From Rhodanobacter glycinis (GTDB taxonomy: Bacteria; Pseudomonadota; Gammaproteobacteria; Xanthomonadales; Rhodanobacteraceae): a DNA stretch of 64,000 nt. Shown here piece after piece: positions 54,441 through 63,410 of the stretch. The stretch lies in contig NZ_RCZB01000006.1 in assembly GCF_006438785.1 (NCBI RefSeq), forward strand, positions 62,001-126,000, written 5' to 3'. The position numbers and the translations under genes are program-made. Under the pieces are notes generated by a model. The model did no database searches. It was not told where the DNA came from and saw only the letters and a program-made list of their open reading frames with translations. Numbering within the stretch: the first letter of the stretch is position 1; each line of letters begins with the position of its first letter.

Positions 54441-55670
54441 TCAAATGCTACCGAGTTTCATGTTAGCAATGGCTTTGCTGCGCGCCGCCTCCATCGCCGC
54501 GCCCACCGCCGGCCCCTGCAGGCCCTGCGCGACGAACGGCGCGGACTGCACCGCGGCGGCGGCGGCACAGGCGCGGCGCAGATAGTCGGCGCTGGGGTAA
54601 TCGTCGTCGGCGTGGCCGAGCCGGCCGCGCTTGTCGGCGGCGCAGGCGGCCAGAAAAGTGTCCAGCCGCGACGGCCGGCGCAGCGCGTCCAGCGCGGTGA
54701 GCAGCTTGAGCACGGTGGCCGGCTTGAGCTCCAGCGCGCGGTGCGCATTGAGGTGTTCGCGGCAGACCAGTTCGGCCAGCGTGGCGTGATCGGTCGGCAC
54801 TTTCAGGCGCGCGGACAGCGCGCGCACGCGCGGCACCCCGGCGTGCTCGTGGCCGATGTGGCGAGGCAGCATGTCGGCGGGCGTAAGCGCCTTGCCGAGG
54901 TCGTGGCACAGCGCGCAGTAGCCCACCAGATCGTCGCTCGGAGCCAGTGCGGCGGCGGCATCCAGCACCAATTCCATGTGCGTGCCGGTATCGATTTCCG
55001 GATGAAACTCCGCCCGCTGCGGCACGCCGTACAGCGCATCGATTTCGGGAAACAGCACCGCCAGCGCGCCGGCCTCGCGCAGCACGCGCAGGAACGCGGA
55101 CGGCTGCGGCTCGCCCAGCGCCTTGCGCGTCTCGGCCCACACCCGTTCGGGCACCAGGTGATCCACCTCGCCATCGCGCACCATCTGCTGCATCAGTGCC
55201 ATGGTTTCCGGCGCCACCGAGAAACCCAGCGGCGCGAAGCGCGCGGCGAAGCGCGCCACCCGCAGCACGCGTACCGGATCCTCGACGAACGCCGGCGACA
55301 CATGCCGCAACACGCGCGCCTCGATATCGCGCACACCGTGGTACGGGTCGGTCAACGCGCCGTGCTCGTCCTGCGCGATCGCGTTGATGGTGAGGTCGCG
55401 CCGGGCCAGATCCTGCTCCAGCGTCACCGTCGCATCGGCCTGGAACACGAAGCCGTGATAACCGCGCCCGGTCTTGCGCTCGGTGCGCGCCAGCGCGTAT
55501 TCCTCGCCGGTCTGCGGGTGCAGGAACACCGGGAAGTCCTTGCCCACTGGCTTGTAGCCCAGCGCCAGCAACTCCTCCGGCAGCGCGCCGACCACCACGC
55601 GATCGTGATCGACCACCGGCCGCCCCAGCAATGTGTCACGGACCGCGCCGCCGACCAGATAGATGTGCAT
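54441..55670 (-). CDS. cca: Multifunctional CCA tRNA nucleotidyltransferase
   Basis: Adds and repairs the 3' CCA of tRNAs. The 409-residue protein is of the gammaproteobacterial class II type: MHIYLVGGAVRDTLLGRPVVDHDRVVVGA with the catalytic DxD as D-H-D, RRDLTINAIAQDEHGALTDPYHGVRDIEARVLRHV, the EDPVRVLRVARFAARF motif with the nucleotide-recognition residues, and an HD domain (CALCHDLGKALTPAD) as in E. coli. Length agrees with the E. coli enzyme (412). Its start has no clear ribosome site. Confidence 0.96.
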   Translation of the reverse strand: MHIYLVGGAVRDTLLGRPVVDHDRVVVGALPEELLALGYKPVGKDFPVFLHPQTGEEYALARTERKTGRGYHGFVFQADATVTLEQDLARRDLTINAIAQDEHGALTDPYHGVRDIEARVLRHVSPAFVEDPVRVLRVARFAARFAPLGFSVAPETMALMQQMVRDGEVDHLVPERVWAETRKALGEPQPSAFLRVLREAGALAVLFPEIDALYGVPQRAEFHPEIDTGTHMELVLDAAAALAPSDDLVGYCALCHDLGKALTPADMLPRHIGHEHAGVPRVRALSARLKVPTDHATLAELVCREHLNAHRALELKPATVLKLLTALDALRRPSRLDTFLAACAADKRGRLGHADDDYPSADYLRRACAAAAAVQSAPFVAQGLQGPAVGAAMEAARSKAIANMKLGSI

Positions 55671-55791
55671 GAGCTGGATTCTGCCACGCGCGCCCGGGCA
55701 GCTGTGTGCGAAGCCAGAATGCGCTTTATGCGGCCATCGCCCTCACGTAAGCTGGCGCGCGGATTACCGGCGGGCGGGGAAAGTTTTGATC

Positions 55792-57396
55792 ATGACGGCA
55801 AGGCATGCTCATCCGTTGATGCAGGGTCGTGCCGTGGGGCTGTCGCCGGCGGCGGCCGCATTGCTGGAAGCGGCTGCGGCGGCGCTGGATCGTCAGGATC
55901 CGGAAGCGGCCGACGCGGCACTGGCCCGCGTGCTGGCACTGGAACCCGACAGTGCGGAGGCACTGCGCATGCGCGGTCTGCTGCATCATCTGCGTGGCGA
56001 TTACCCGCGAGCGTTGGCGTCGCTGCAGCAGGCGCACGACCTGCGGCCTGGGGACGCATTGATCCGGATGAATCTGGCCACGTCTCTGTATGCCAGTGGC
56101 GATGCCGAGGCGGCCGTGGCATGCCTGCGGCGGGCCTGCGCGATGGTGCCGGATTTTGCGCCGACCTGGTTCAACCTCGGCAAGATGTACATGTTGCAGG
56201 GACGTCCCGCCGGAGCCATCACCGCCCTGCAACGGACGCTGGATCTCGACCCGGAACATGTGCCGGCGCGGATCGTGCTGGCGCAGGCCGAGGCCAGTCT
56301 CGGCATGGTGGCACTGGCGCGCGTGAACTACCGCGAGGTGCTGCGTCGCCAGCCTGGCCAGCCACAGGCATGGTTCGGGCTGGCCAGTCTCGACGGCGAG
56401 CGCTTCAGCGCGGACGATGTCGCGCAGCTGCAGCAGACATTGGGGCTGCAGCAGGCGACCGTCGCCGCACGCGTCGCGCTGGGTTTTGCGCTGGTCCGGG
56501 CGCTGGAGGATCAGGCCGAGCCGCCGGCGGCGTTGCGTGCGTTGCACAAGGCCAATGCCCTGCAGCAGCGACAGTTGAACTGGAACGCCACGCTGGCGAG
56601 TGCGCAGGTCGATGCGCTGGTCAGGGCCTTCCCTGAACCCATGCAGGGCGCGGCGGATGCGACGCTGGGCGACGGGGTGATCTTCATCGTGGCGTTGCCG
56701 CAATCGGGCTCCCTGTTGACCGAGCAGATCCTTGCCGCGCATCCGCAGGCGGTTGCCGCTGACGAGGTGATCGACCTGCAGCAGATTCTCGACGCCGAAT
56801 CGGCGCGCCGTCGCCAATCGTTTCCGCAGTGGGCGAGTTCGGCGACGGCGGCCGACTGGTCGCGACTGGGGCAGGACTACCTGGCGCGCATCGAACGCTG
56901 GCGTGGACATCAGCCGTGTTTCATCGACCGCAACCTGCTCAACTGGCGACTGGTGGGCGCGGCGCTGGCGATGTTGCCGGGCGCGCGCGTGGTGAACAGC
57001 CGGCGCGAGGCGTTCGAAAGCTGCTTCGCCTGCTACCGACAGTTGTTCATCAGTGGCAACGACTTCAGTTACGACCTCGACCACATGGTCAGCTACTGGC
57101 GTGATTACGATCGGCTCAGCCGGCACTGGCAGCAGTTGTTCCCCGCGCGCTTTCTTGAACACGACTACGAGTCATGGCTGGCCGACCCTGCAGCGCGGGT
57201 GCGGCGGCTGCTCGAATTCTGCGGTCTCCCTTTCGATCCGGCATGCGTCCGACTTGCGCGAACAGCGGGTGGTGCGCATGCGCCCGGCAACCTGCCGGCC
57301 GAGCAGCTGCTGCGCCGGGACAGCGCACGCAGCGCATGGTATGGAGGTAGCCTGCAGCGGCTGCGTGCCTTGCTGGCGTCGGTCACATCGCCCTGA
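55792..57396 (+). CDS. TPR-sulfotransferase family protein
   Basis: A 534-residue protein. Tetratricopeptide repeats fill about residues 15-235 (PEAADAALARVLALEPDSAEALRMRGLLHHLRGDYPRALASLQQAHDLRPGDALIRMNLATSLYASGD, and onward). A sulfotransferase-type domain follows (about 295-520). Its PAPS phosphosulfate loop is altered: IFIVALPQSGSLLTEQIL instead of the usual P-R-S-G-T-T-L. The second signature (ARVVNSRREAFESCFACYRQLF) and the ending (YESWLADPAARVRRLLEFCGLPFDPAC) are recognisable. No signal peptide, so probably cytoplasmic. It lies opposite in strand to the surrounding genes. Confidence 0.85.
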   Translation: MTARHAHPLMQGRAVGLSPAAAALLEAAAAALDRQDPEAADAALARVLALEPDSAEALRMRGLLHHLRGDYPRALASLQQAHDLRPGDALIRMNLATSLYASGDAEAAVACLRRACAMVPDFAPTWFNLGKMYMLQGRPAGAITALQRTLDLDPEHVPARIVLAQAEASLGMVALARVNYREVLRRQPGQPQAWFGLASLDGERFSADDVAQLQQTLGLQQATVAARVALGFALVRALEDQAEPPAALRALHKANALQQRQLNWNATLASAQVDALVRAFPEPMQGAADATLGDGVIFIVALPQSGSLLTEQILAAHPQAVAADEVIDLQQILDAESARRRQSFPQWASSATAADWSRLGQDYLARIERWRGHQPCFIDRNLLNWRLVGAALAMLPGARVVNSRREAFESCFACYRQLFISGNDFSYDLDHMVSYWRDYDRLSRHWQQLFPARFLEHDYESWLADPAARVRRLLEFCGLPFDPACVRLARTAGGAHAPGNLPAEQLLRRDSARSAWYGGSLQRLRALLASVTSP

Positions 57397-57411
57397 GCGG
57401 AGCCAGGCGGT

Positions 57412-58350
57412 TCACCGCCGCAGTGAACGCGCCGTGGTCAGCCGGCGCTGCCGCGCCGGTTCGTTGAGCAGTACCGACAGCCACGGTGTGAACGGTTGCG
57501 GCACGATGCCGAGCGCGGCGTAGCCGTCGACCTTGCCGACCGAATCGGTGCGCAGCGAGCGGAAGTTGTCCAGCGAGAAAGGTTTGCCGGGCAGCAGTTC
57601 GGCGAACTGCGCCTGCAGCCGACCGAGACTGTCGGGCAGCGCGATGATCGGCGTGCGCAGGCCGGCCGCATCGCGGATCTTGTGCACGATCTCGCCCAGG
57701 CTGAGCACTTCCGGGCCGTACAGCTCGAAGCTGCGCCGCTGATCGGGCTGCTCGCTGTCGACGCAACGTGCGATCGCCTCGGCCACGTCGCCGACGAAGG
57801 TCGGTGCCATCCGTGCTTTCGCGCGCGCCAGCGGCAACACCGGCATGCGTCGCAGCAGTGCGGCGAAGCGGCTGACCAGCCCATCGCCCGCGCCGAAGAT
57901 CACGCTGGGCTGGTAGATCGTCCAGTCCAGCGTCGATGCCCTGACCAGCGCCTCGGCTTCGCCGCGGGTCTTCAGGTACTGCGACAGGCCCTGGCCCGCC
58001 TTCAGTGAACTCATCTGGTGCAGTCGCTGCACACCCGCCGCGTGGCAGGCGGCGATCAGTCGACGGGTCAGTTCCACGTGTGCGCGCTGGAAGGTGTGCT
58101 TGCCGCCGGCATTGAGGATGCCGATCAGGTTGATCACCGCGTCGGCGCCCGCGAGTTGCCGGCGCAGCGCGTCGTCATCGTAGACATCGGCGCTGCGGAC
58201 GCTCACCCCGGGCAACACGCCCAGTTCGCGATGCTGTTCGCGATTGCGCGAGAGCAGCACGATGCGGTGGCCGTCGGCGGCCAGCCGCGGCACCAGGTGG
58301 CTGCCGACGAAACCGGTGCCGCCAAGAATGACGAGATGCTTTGCGGCCAT
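57412..58350 (-). CDS. Complex I NDUFA9-like NAD(P)-binding protein
   Basis: A 312-residue atypical short-chain dehydrogenase/epimerase fold protein of the NDUFA9/YbjT group. It opens with KHLVILGGTGFVGSHLVPRLAADGHRIVLLSRN (glycine-rich nucleotide loop near residues 10-16) and continues INLIGILNAGGKHTFQRAHVELTRRLIAACHAAGVQRLHQMSSL, RASTLDWTIYQPSVIFGAGDGLVSRF and FVGDVAEAI. There is no catalytic YxxxK, as in relatives that bind rather than oxidise. The start uses an ATG with GAGG upstream. It lies 29 bases downstream of the lytic transglycosylase gene, same strand, and may be cotranscribed. Confidence 0.88.
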   Translation of the reverse strand: MAAKHLVILGGTGFVGSHLVPRLAADGHRIVLLSRNREQHRELGVLPGVSVRSADVYDDDALRRQLAGADAVINLIGILNAGGKHTFQRAHVELTRRLIAACHAAGVQRLHQMSSLKAGQGLSQYLKTRGEAEALVRASTLDWTIYQPSVIFGAGDGLVSRFAALLRRMPVLPLARAKARMAPTFVGDVAEAIARCVDSEQPDQRRSFELYGPEVLSLGEIVHKIRDAAGLRTPIIALPDSLGRLQAQFAELLPGKPFSLDNFRSLRTDSVGKVDGYAALGIVPQPFTPWLSVLLNEPARQRRLTTARSLRR

Positions 58351-58378
58351 GGGGATCAATCCTCGGGTGAGCCAGTGT

Positions 58379-60424
58379 TCAGGGCGAGGCGCTGAGCGTG
58401 CTGGAGGTGGTGGCTGGCGCGCCGGATGGCGCGCTGGCGGGGCAGTCGACGACGCGGCGCTGCGTGGTGGCGTTTGGCAGTCCATACGGCTGACCGATCG
58501 CGCCCATGCGGGTGGCCAGCGGCACGGCGTTGCCGTGCAGGCGCCAGTCGTAGATCACGCTGAACGCCATCACCCGGGCCACGTATTCGCGGGTTTCCTT
58601 GAACGGGATGGTGGCCACGAACAGATCCGGTGCCAGCGCGCCGCGCGCGGCCAGCCACTGGTCGACCCGGTTCGGACCGGCGTTGTAGGCGGCGCTGGCC
58701 AGCCACGGCGAGCCACTGAAACGCGCGGCCAGCTCGGCCAGGTAACGCGTGCCCAGCGCGATGTTGATGGCCGGATCGTATAGCGTGTCGCCGCCACCCC
58801 AGTCGAGTCCGTGGCGTCGAGCTACCGCCGCGCCGGTGTCCGGCAGCAGCTGCATCAGGCCGCGCGCATCGGCGCCGGAACGGGCGTCACTCGTCCAGGC
58901 ACTTTCGGCGCGCAGGATGCCGTAGGCCCACGCAGGTTCGATGCCGGCCTGCTCGGCTTGCGGCACCAGTCCGTCCTGGCTGGCCAGCGGAAAGCGCAGG
59001 TCGTACAGCTGCAGCGCGTCGCCGCTGCTCAGGGTGAACACGGCGCGGTCGTACCAGCCGCGCTGGTTGGCGAGGTCGGCGGCCACCCGCAGGGTGGACT
59101 GATCGGCGTCCTGCAGCGCCCGCGCCCACTCACGCCGGGCCAGTCTGGGCAGGTCGACGGCGTACAGCTCGAACGCGCGCAGCAGGCCGGGTTTGGCCAG
59201 CAGGGCCTGTTCGCGTTGCGGGTCATCGGCGAGGCTCAGCGGACAGATCGCATACGGCTGGTCGAGCCTGTCGGCGGCGAGAAAGCCGAAGAACGTGGGG
59301 CTGCCGGCCTGCGCCGCAAGCTGCCGGCGTGCTTCGTCGCCGCGGCCCAGTGCGGCCAGCGCGCGGGCGCGGAAATATTGCCACTCGCCATCCTGCTGCT
59401 GGCTGGCGGGCATGGCGTCGATGCCGGCCAGCACGGCCGTCCAGTTCTGCTGCGCCAGCGCCACCCGCACCCGCCATTCGCGCGAGGCGTCGGTCTGCAC
59501 GACGGCCGGCAGGGCGATCAGGCGGGCCAGTGCGCTGTCATCGAAATCGGTGGCATGGAACAGCGCCAGCGCGTACAGGATCTGGTTGCGCTGCTGTTCG
59601 CTGAAGCTGAAGTGCGCTTGCAATTGTTGCCATGCGGCGTCGGCGCTGGCGGATTGGCGACGGGCCAGCCGGGTCAACGCCAGGGTGGCGGCTTGCCGGC
59701 CGCGCGGGGTATCCGACCAGCTGGTCGCGCTCGCCAGCGCACCGGCCGGATCGCGCAGCGCCTGGGCAAGTTGCTGCGCGCTGGGGCGGTCGGCGTCGGG
59801 CAGCCAGCCGGTCAGGCTGGCGATGGTGCCGGCCTGGCCGGCGTCGGCCGCGCGATCGATGCGGGTCCACAGGCGTGCGCTGGTCAGCAGGCCCTGATCA
59901 TGCGCCGCACCGAGTACCGGGTCGCATGCATCCGGCAGGTTCGGCTTGGCCCACAGCGCGGCCAGATCCTTGTCGAAATCCAGCGTGCCGCCACCGGCGA
60001 GCCGCGCCTGCAGGGCATCGCAACTGAGCGTGTCGCCGAGGCCGGGCTGGTATAGCGCGAGGAAACCGGTCCAGTCCTGGCGGCGCGCCAGTTCCAGCAG
60101 AAAGCTGCGGCGCAGGTCGGCCGCGGGAATCCAGTCAGGATAGTGCGTCAGATACGACTCCACCGTGGCGCGGTCGACCTGCTGGATGTCGTGCTCGAGG
60201 GCGGCCGCCTGCAGATACGGATAGAGCGGATAGTCGCGCAGCCCGGTCGCCAGCGTCTGCCAGCCATCGCCACCTTGCCGGGCGGCGGCATACGCCTGCC
60301 TGAAGGCGGCGCGCTGGCTGGCGTCGGGTTCGGCGGCCTGCGCGATCGTGCCGATCAGCAACCAGGCGGTGGCCAGCAACAGCCAGCTCAGCGAGACGCA
60401 CCGCGATGGGGTGGAAACAAACAT
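58379..60424 (-). CDS. slt: Soluble lytic murein transglycosylase Slt
   Basis: Cleaves peptidoglycan beta-1,4 bonds with formation of 1,6-anhydromuramyl ends in the periplasm. The 681-residue protein has a signal peptide (LSWLLLATAWLLIGTIAQAA), a long alpha-solenoid ring (about 35-470), and a C-terminal SLT domain with catalytic Glu in YGILRAESAWTSDARSGADARGLMQLLPDTGAAVARRHG, then NIALGTRYLAELAARFSGSPWLASAAYNAGPNRVDQWL and FKETREYVARVMAFSVIYDWRL. Size and layout match Slt70. AGGAG lies 5 bases before the ATG. Confidence 0.96.
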   Translation of the reverse strand: MFVSTPSRCVSLSWLLLATAWLLIGTIAQAAEPDASQRAAFRQAYAAARQGGDGWQTLATGLRDYPLYPYLQAAALEHDIQQVDRATVESYLTHYPDWIPAADLRRSFLLELARRQDWTGFLALYQPGLGDTLSCDALQARLAGGGTLDFDKDLAALWAKPNLPDACDPVLGAAHDQGLLTSARLWTRIDRAADAGQAGTIASLTGWLPDADRPSAQQLAQALRDPAGALASATSWSDTPRGRQAATLALTRLARRQSASADAAWQQLQAHFSFSEQQRNQILYALALFHATDFDDSALARLIALPAVVQTDASREWRVRVALAQQNWTAVLAGIDAMPASQQQDGEWQYFRARALAALGRGDEARRQLAAQAGSPTFFGFLAADRLDQPYAICPLSLADDPQREQALLAKPGLLRAFELYAVDLPRLARREWARALQDADQSTLRVAADLANQRGWYDRAVFTLSSGDALQLYDLRFPLASQDGLVPQAEQAGIEPAWAYGILRAESAWTSDARSGADARGLMQLLPDTGAAVARRHGLDWGGGDTLYDPAINIALGTRYLAELAARFSGSPWLASAAYNAGPNRVDQWLAARGALAPDLFVATIPFKETREYVARVMAFSVIYDWRLHGNAVPLATRMGAIGQPYGLPNATTQRRVVDCPASAPSGAPATTSSTLSASP

Positions 60425-60550
60425 GGAAACTCCTGCGGTCGATCCACTGACCAGTGTAGTCGATGGCCCCGGGTGGCTTGTCGCGAAACGGTGAGTGTGG
60501 GCGCGCCTGCTAAGCTGGCACGCTTCATCTTCAGCATCTCCGGGATCGGC

Positions 60551-62146
60551 ATGTCGTCAGCACCTTCGTCCGCTTTTCGTCAAAAAAACGGATGGGCGTG
60601 GATGGTGCTGGTATTGCTGGCACTGGCCGGCTTGTACTGGTGGTGGGCGATCGGGCGGCCGGTGACGCTGCCGGATGCGCCGTCGGCGCGGATCGCCTGC
60701 GTGTCGTACGCGCCGTTCCGCCGGGCTGGCGAAACGCCGCTGGACGCGAAGGCCTTCATCAGTCCCGAACGCATCGACGAGGACCTGCGTGCGCTGTCGC
60801 AGCGATTCGACTGTGTACGCACCTATTCGCAGGGCCAGGGCCTGAGTGCGGTGCCGCAGATCGCCGAACGCTACGGCATGAAAGTGCTGATGGGGATCTG
60901 GCTGGGCAGCGACCCGAAGGCGAACGAGCAGCAGATCCAGTGGGGCATTGCCACCGCGCAGGCACATCCGCAGGCGTTGCGTGGGGTGATCGTGGGCAAC
61001 GAGGTGTTGCTGCGCGGCGAGCTGTCGGCGCCGGTTCTGGCCGGCTATCTGCAGCAGGTGCGCACGGCGGTCAACGTGCCGGTGACCTACGCCGACGTGT
61101 GGGAGTTCTGGTTGCGCCATCCGGAACTGGCCGGCTCGGTGGACTACCTCACCATCCACATCCTGCCTTACTGGGAAGATCGACCAGTATCACCGGAGCG
61201 TGCCGTGCAACATGTGGCGACGGTGTATGCGCAAGTGCAGCAGGCGTTCCCCGGGCGGCGCGTGATGATCGGCGAGACCGGCTGGCCCAGCGCCGGTCGG
61301 CCGCGCCAGGCGACCAGCGCCAGCGTGGTCAACGAGGCGCGCTACCTGCGCGAATTCCTGCACTACGCGGCGACCGTGCACATGCCCTACAACGTGATCG
61401 AGGCGTTCGACCAGCCGTGGAAGCGCGCGCAGGAAGGCACCGCCGGCGGCTACTGGGGCATCTTCGACGCGCAGGCACGGCCCAAGTTTGCGATGCAGGG
61501 CCCGGTGATCGAGGAATCGCTCTGGTGGGCCGGCTGGCTCGCCGGCGCGGCGGGTGCTGCCGTGTTTGCACTGGTCGGTGCATGGCGGCGGCGCTGGCAG
61601 GGATGGCGCGGCTGGGCGGCACTGGCGCTGGCCGGTGTCGCCAGCGGTTGTGCGCTGGCCTGGCAGTACCGGCAGATGTGGTTCGCCTGTCGCGATGGCT
61701 GGGAGTGGACGGTGTCGTCGGTTGCCTGCGCGCTGGCCTTGCTCACCGCGTTGCTGCTGGCGCGCTGGATCGCGGCACGGTTGGCCGGGGTGATGCCACC
61801 CGCGCCGCCTGGCTGGTTGCGCGCGGGCTGGCTTTTCGTGCTGGCATTCTATGGATTGCTGCTGGTGTTCGACGGACGCTATCGGGATTTCCCGTTGGGC
61901 CTGTTCCTGCTGCCCTGCGTCGGATATGCGCTGCTCGGCTGGCTGTCCGATCGGCGCCAGCTGGCGAAGCCGTTGCTGGAGGAACGTTTCCTTGCGGTCT
62001 GGCTGCCATTGCTGGCGGCGATCGTGCTGATGCAGGAAAACGGTCTCACGCCGGTGGCGTGGCTATGGCTGGGAGTGAACCTGTTGCTGGCCATGCCGGT
62101 GTTCGTCGACTGGCGTCGGGCGCGCCTGCAGCCGCAGCAGGCGTAG
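60551..62146 (+). CDS. GH17-type glucan hydrolase/transferase with membrane domain
   Basis: A 531-residue inner-membrane protein. A single N-terminal helix (AWMVLVLLALAGLYWWWAIG) is followed by a glycoside hydrolase family 17-like domain (about 45-315) with RIACVSYAPFR, LRALSQRFDCVRTYSQGQGL, the acid/base Glu in GVIVGNEVLLRGEL and the nucleophile Glu in VMIGETGWPSAG. The rest forms about seven helices. Bacterial relatives act as beta-glucan glucosyltransferases or exo-beta-1,3-glucanases; the actual substrate here is not shown. Its 3' end overlaps the small gene on the other strand by 84 bases. Confidence 0.9.
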   Translation: MSSAPSSAFRQKNGWAWMVLVLLALAGLYWWWAIGRPVTLPDAPSARIACVSYAPFRRAGETPLDAKAFISPERIDEDLRALSQRFDCVRTYSQGQGLSAVPQIAERYGMKVLMGIWLGSDPKANEQQIQWGIATAQAHPQALRGVIVGNEVLLRGELSAPVLAGYLQQVRTAVNVPVTYADVWEFWLRHPELAGSVDYLTIHILPYWEDRPVSPERAVQHVATVYAQVQQAFPGRRVMIGETGWPSAGRPRQATSASVVNEARYLREFLHYAATVHMPYNVIEAFDQPWKRAQEGTAGGYWGIFDAQARPKFAMQGPVIEESLWWAGWLAGAAGAAVFALVGAWRRRWQGWRGWAALALAGVASGCALAWQYRQMWFACRDGWEWTVSSVACALALLTALLLARWIAARLAGVMPPAPPGWLRAGWLFVLAFYGLLLVFDGRYRDFPLGLFLLPCVGYALLGWLSDRRQLAKPLLEERFLAVWLPLLAAIVLMQENGLTPVAWLWLGVNLLLAMPVFVDWRRARLQPQQA

Positions 62147-62476
62147 GCTGCCGAGCAACAGCGCCAGCGCGCCGGCTTCGAAGCAATACAGCTCCAGCGC
62201 AAAGATACCGAGCGCAGCCGCGAGCCAGGCCAGCCACAGGCGCTGACGCCACAGCGCCAGCGCTGCGGCCACCAGTGCAGCCATACCGTAGGCGTTGTGC
62301 AGGAAGCCCAGCACCAGTGCCTGCCGCCAGTCGCACCATGCGGGAACGTTGCCGGCGCCGCATTGCTGGCCGATCGCGCTGGACTCGATCAGCCCATAGC
62401 GCAGCCACGCCGCAACCAGCGCCACCACCAGCAGCAACAACCATGGCAGGGCCAGCCGCGCCAGCCTCGAACTCAT
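62063..62476 (-). CDS. Small hypothetical membrane protein
   Basis: A 137-residue protein with hydrophobic segments at about 8-25 (LALPWLLLLVVALVAAWL), 50-75 and 80-108. The ATG overlaps the stop of the upstream EEP-family gene in ATGA, strong evidence that the two are cotranscribed and that this is a real gene. The C-terminal 28 residues (RPTPVDEHRHGQQQVHSQP at the end) are hydrophilic and encoded antisense to the 3' end of the GH17 gene, so this tail may be a run-off extension. No family recognised. Confidence 0.75.
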   Translation of the reverse strand: MSSRLARLALPWLLLLVVALVAAWLRYGLIESSAIGQQCGAGNVPAWCDWRQALVLGFLHNAYGMAALVAAALALWRQRLWLAWLAAALGIFALELYCFEAGALALLLGSLRLLRLQARPTPVDEHRHGQQQVHSQP

Positions 62477-63285
62477 CGGCGACGCCTCTGCGTTGCCTTG
62501 CCGCCCACGTGTGCCGGAAGCCGGATTTCCGCGGCCAGTGGCAGGTGATCGGAAAACGCCTGCGGCAGCGCCCACATCTTGTCCAACTGGATCGCCGATG
62601 AGGTGAGGATGTGATCCAGCGCCCGTCGCGGCTTCCAGCTGGGAAACGTCAGGGTCGACTGCGCCGGCGGTTGCAGATTGCATTTGGCAAACAGCTGAGT
62701 CATCTCGACGCTGTGCGGTTCGGTGTTCAGGTCGCCCATCAGCACCGCATGCGGAAAGTCATGCAGCAGCTCGGCGATGAAGCCGAGCTGACGCGCGCGC
62801 GCCGGCGCGCTCAGCGACAGGTGCGCGATCATCACCGCCAGTGCGTTGTCGCCTTCGCCGAACTGGGCCAGCAGCGCACCGCGGCCGGGGATCCGGCTGG
62901 GCAACGGGTAGTCCAGCACCGAATGCGGCTCCAGCCGGCTGATCAGCCCGTTTGCCGAATGCGCCAGTCGCGCCATCGCCCGGTTCGGCTGATGACTCCA
63001 GAACGGCATGCCGGCGGTTTCGGCGAGGTAGCGGGTCTGATTGAGGAAGCCCGAGCGCAGGCTGCCGGCATCGGCCTCCTGCAGGCCGATCACGTCGAAC
63101 TGCGGCAGCACCTCGGCAAGCCGGTCGAGGTTGTCCATCTTGTTGCGCCCCGGCAGCACCGCGTTGAGGCTGCGGGTGACGTACTCGCTGTAACGCTGCA
63201 CGCTGGCGCCGGCCAGGATGTTGCAGCTCAGCAGGCGCAGGTGGCGCTCGGCGGGTGCGGGTTGAAGAATGGCGGCGCCGGTCAT
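62473..63285 (-). CDS. Endonuclease/exonuclease/phosphatase family protein
   Basis: A 270-residue Mg-dependent phosphodiesterase-fold protein. Family motifs: RLLSCNILAG at the start, VIGLQEADAGSLRSG (metal-binding Glu), MIAHLSLS, MGDLNTEP, and SDHLPLAAEIRL with the catalytic His. Similar proteins are predicted to be endonuclease-like or lipid/sugar phosphodiesterases; the substrate cannot be read from the sequence. No signal peptide. Its stop overlaps the following small membrane protein gene. Confidence 0.9.
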   Translation of the reverse strand: MTGAAILQPAPAERHLRLLSCNILAGASVQRYSEYVTRSLNAVLPGRNKMDNLDRLAEVLPQFDVIGLQEADAGSLRSGFLNQTRYLAETAGMPFWSHQPNRAMARLAHSANGLISRLEPHSVLDYPLPSRIPGRGALLAQFGEGDNALAVMIAHLSLSAPARARQLGFIAELLHDFPHAVLMGDLNTEPHSVEMTQLFAKCNLQPPAQSTLTFPSWKPRRALDHILTSSAIQLDKMWALPQAFSDHLPLAAEIRLPAHVGGKATQRRRR

Positions 63286-63379
63286 CGCAACACACTACAG
63301 GGAGAAGGGATGCAGGCGCTCACGCTCATGCGCCGGACACTGCATTGAGCATGATCCACCGGATGTGAACGACACGCCA

Positions 63380-63401
63380 GCCACGCCATCGGCGGCGTGG
63401 C
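63380..63401. terminator. Hairpin after the dsbA gene
   Basis: An 8-base stem GCCACGCC/GGCGTGGC with loop ATCGGC lies 10 bases beyond the dsbA stop on the minus strand. No T tract, so function is tentative. Confidence 0.45.
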
Positions 63402-63410
63402 ACGAGCGGT

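Noticed and set aside
52004..54466. An 820-codon plus-strand frame opposite the LtaS-like gene
   Set aside because: His/Gln/Gly-rich shadow translation; the minus strand encodes a recognisable membrane enzyme.
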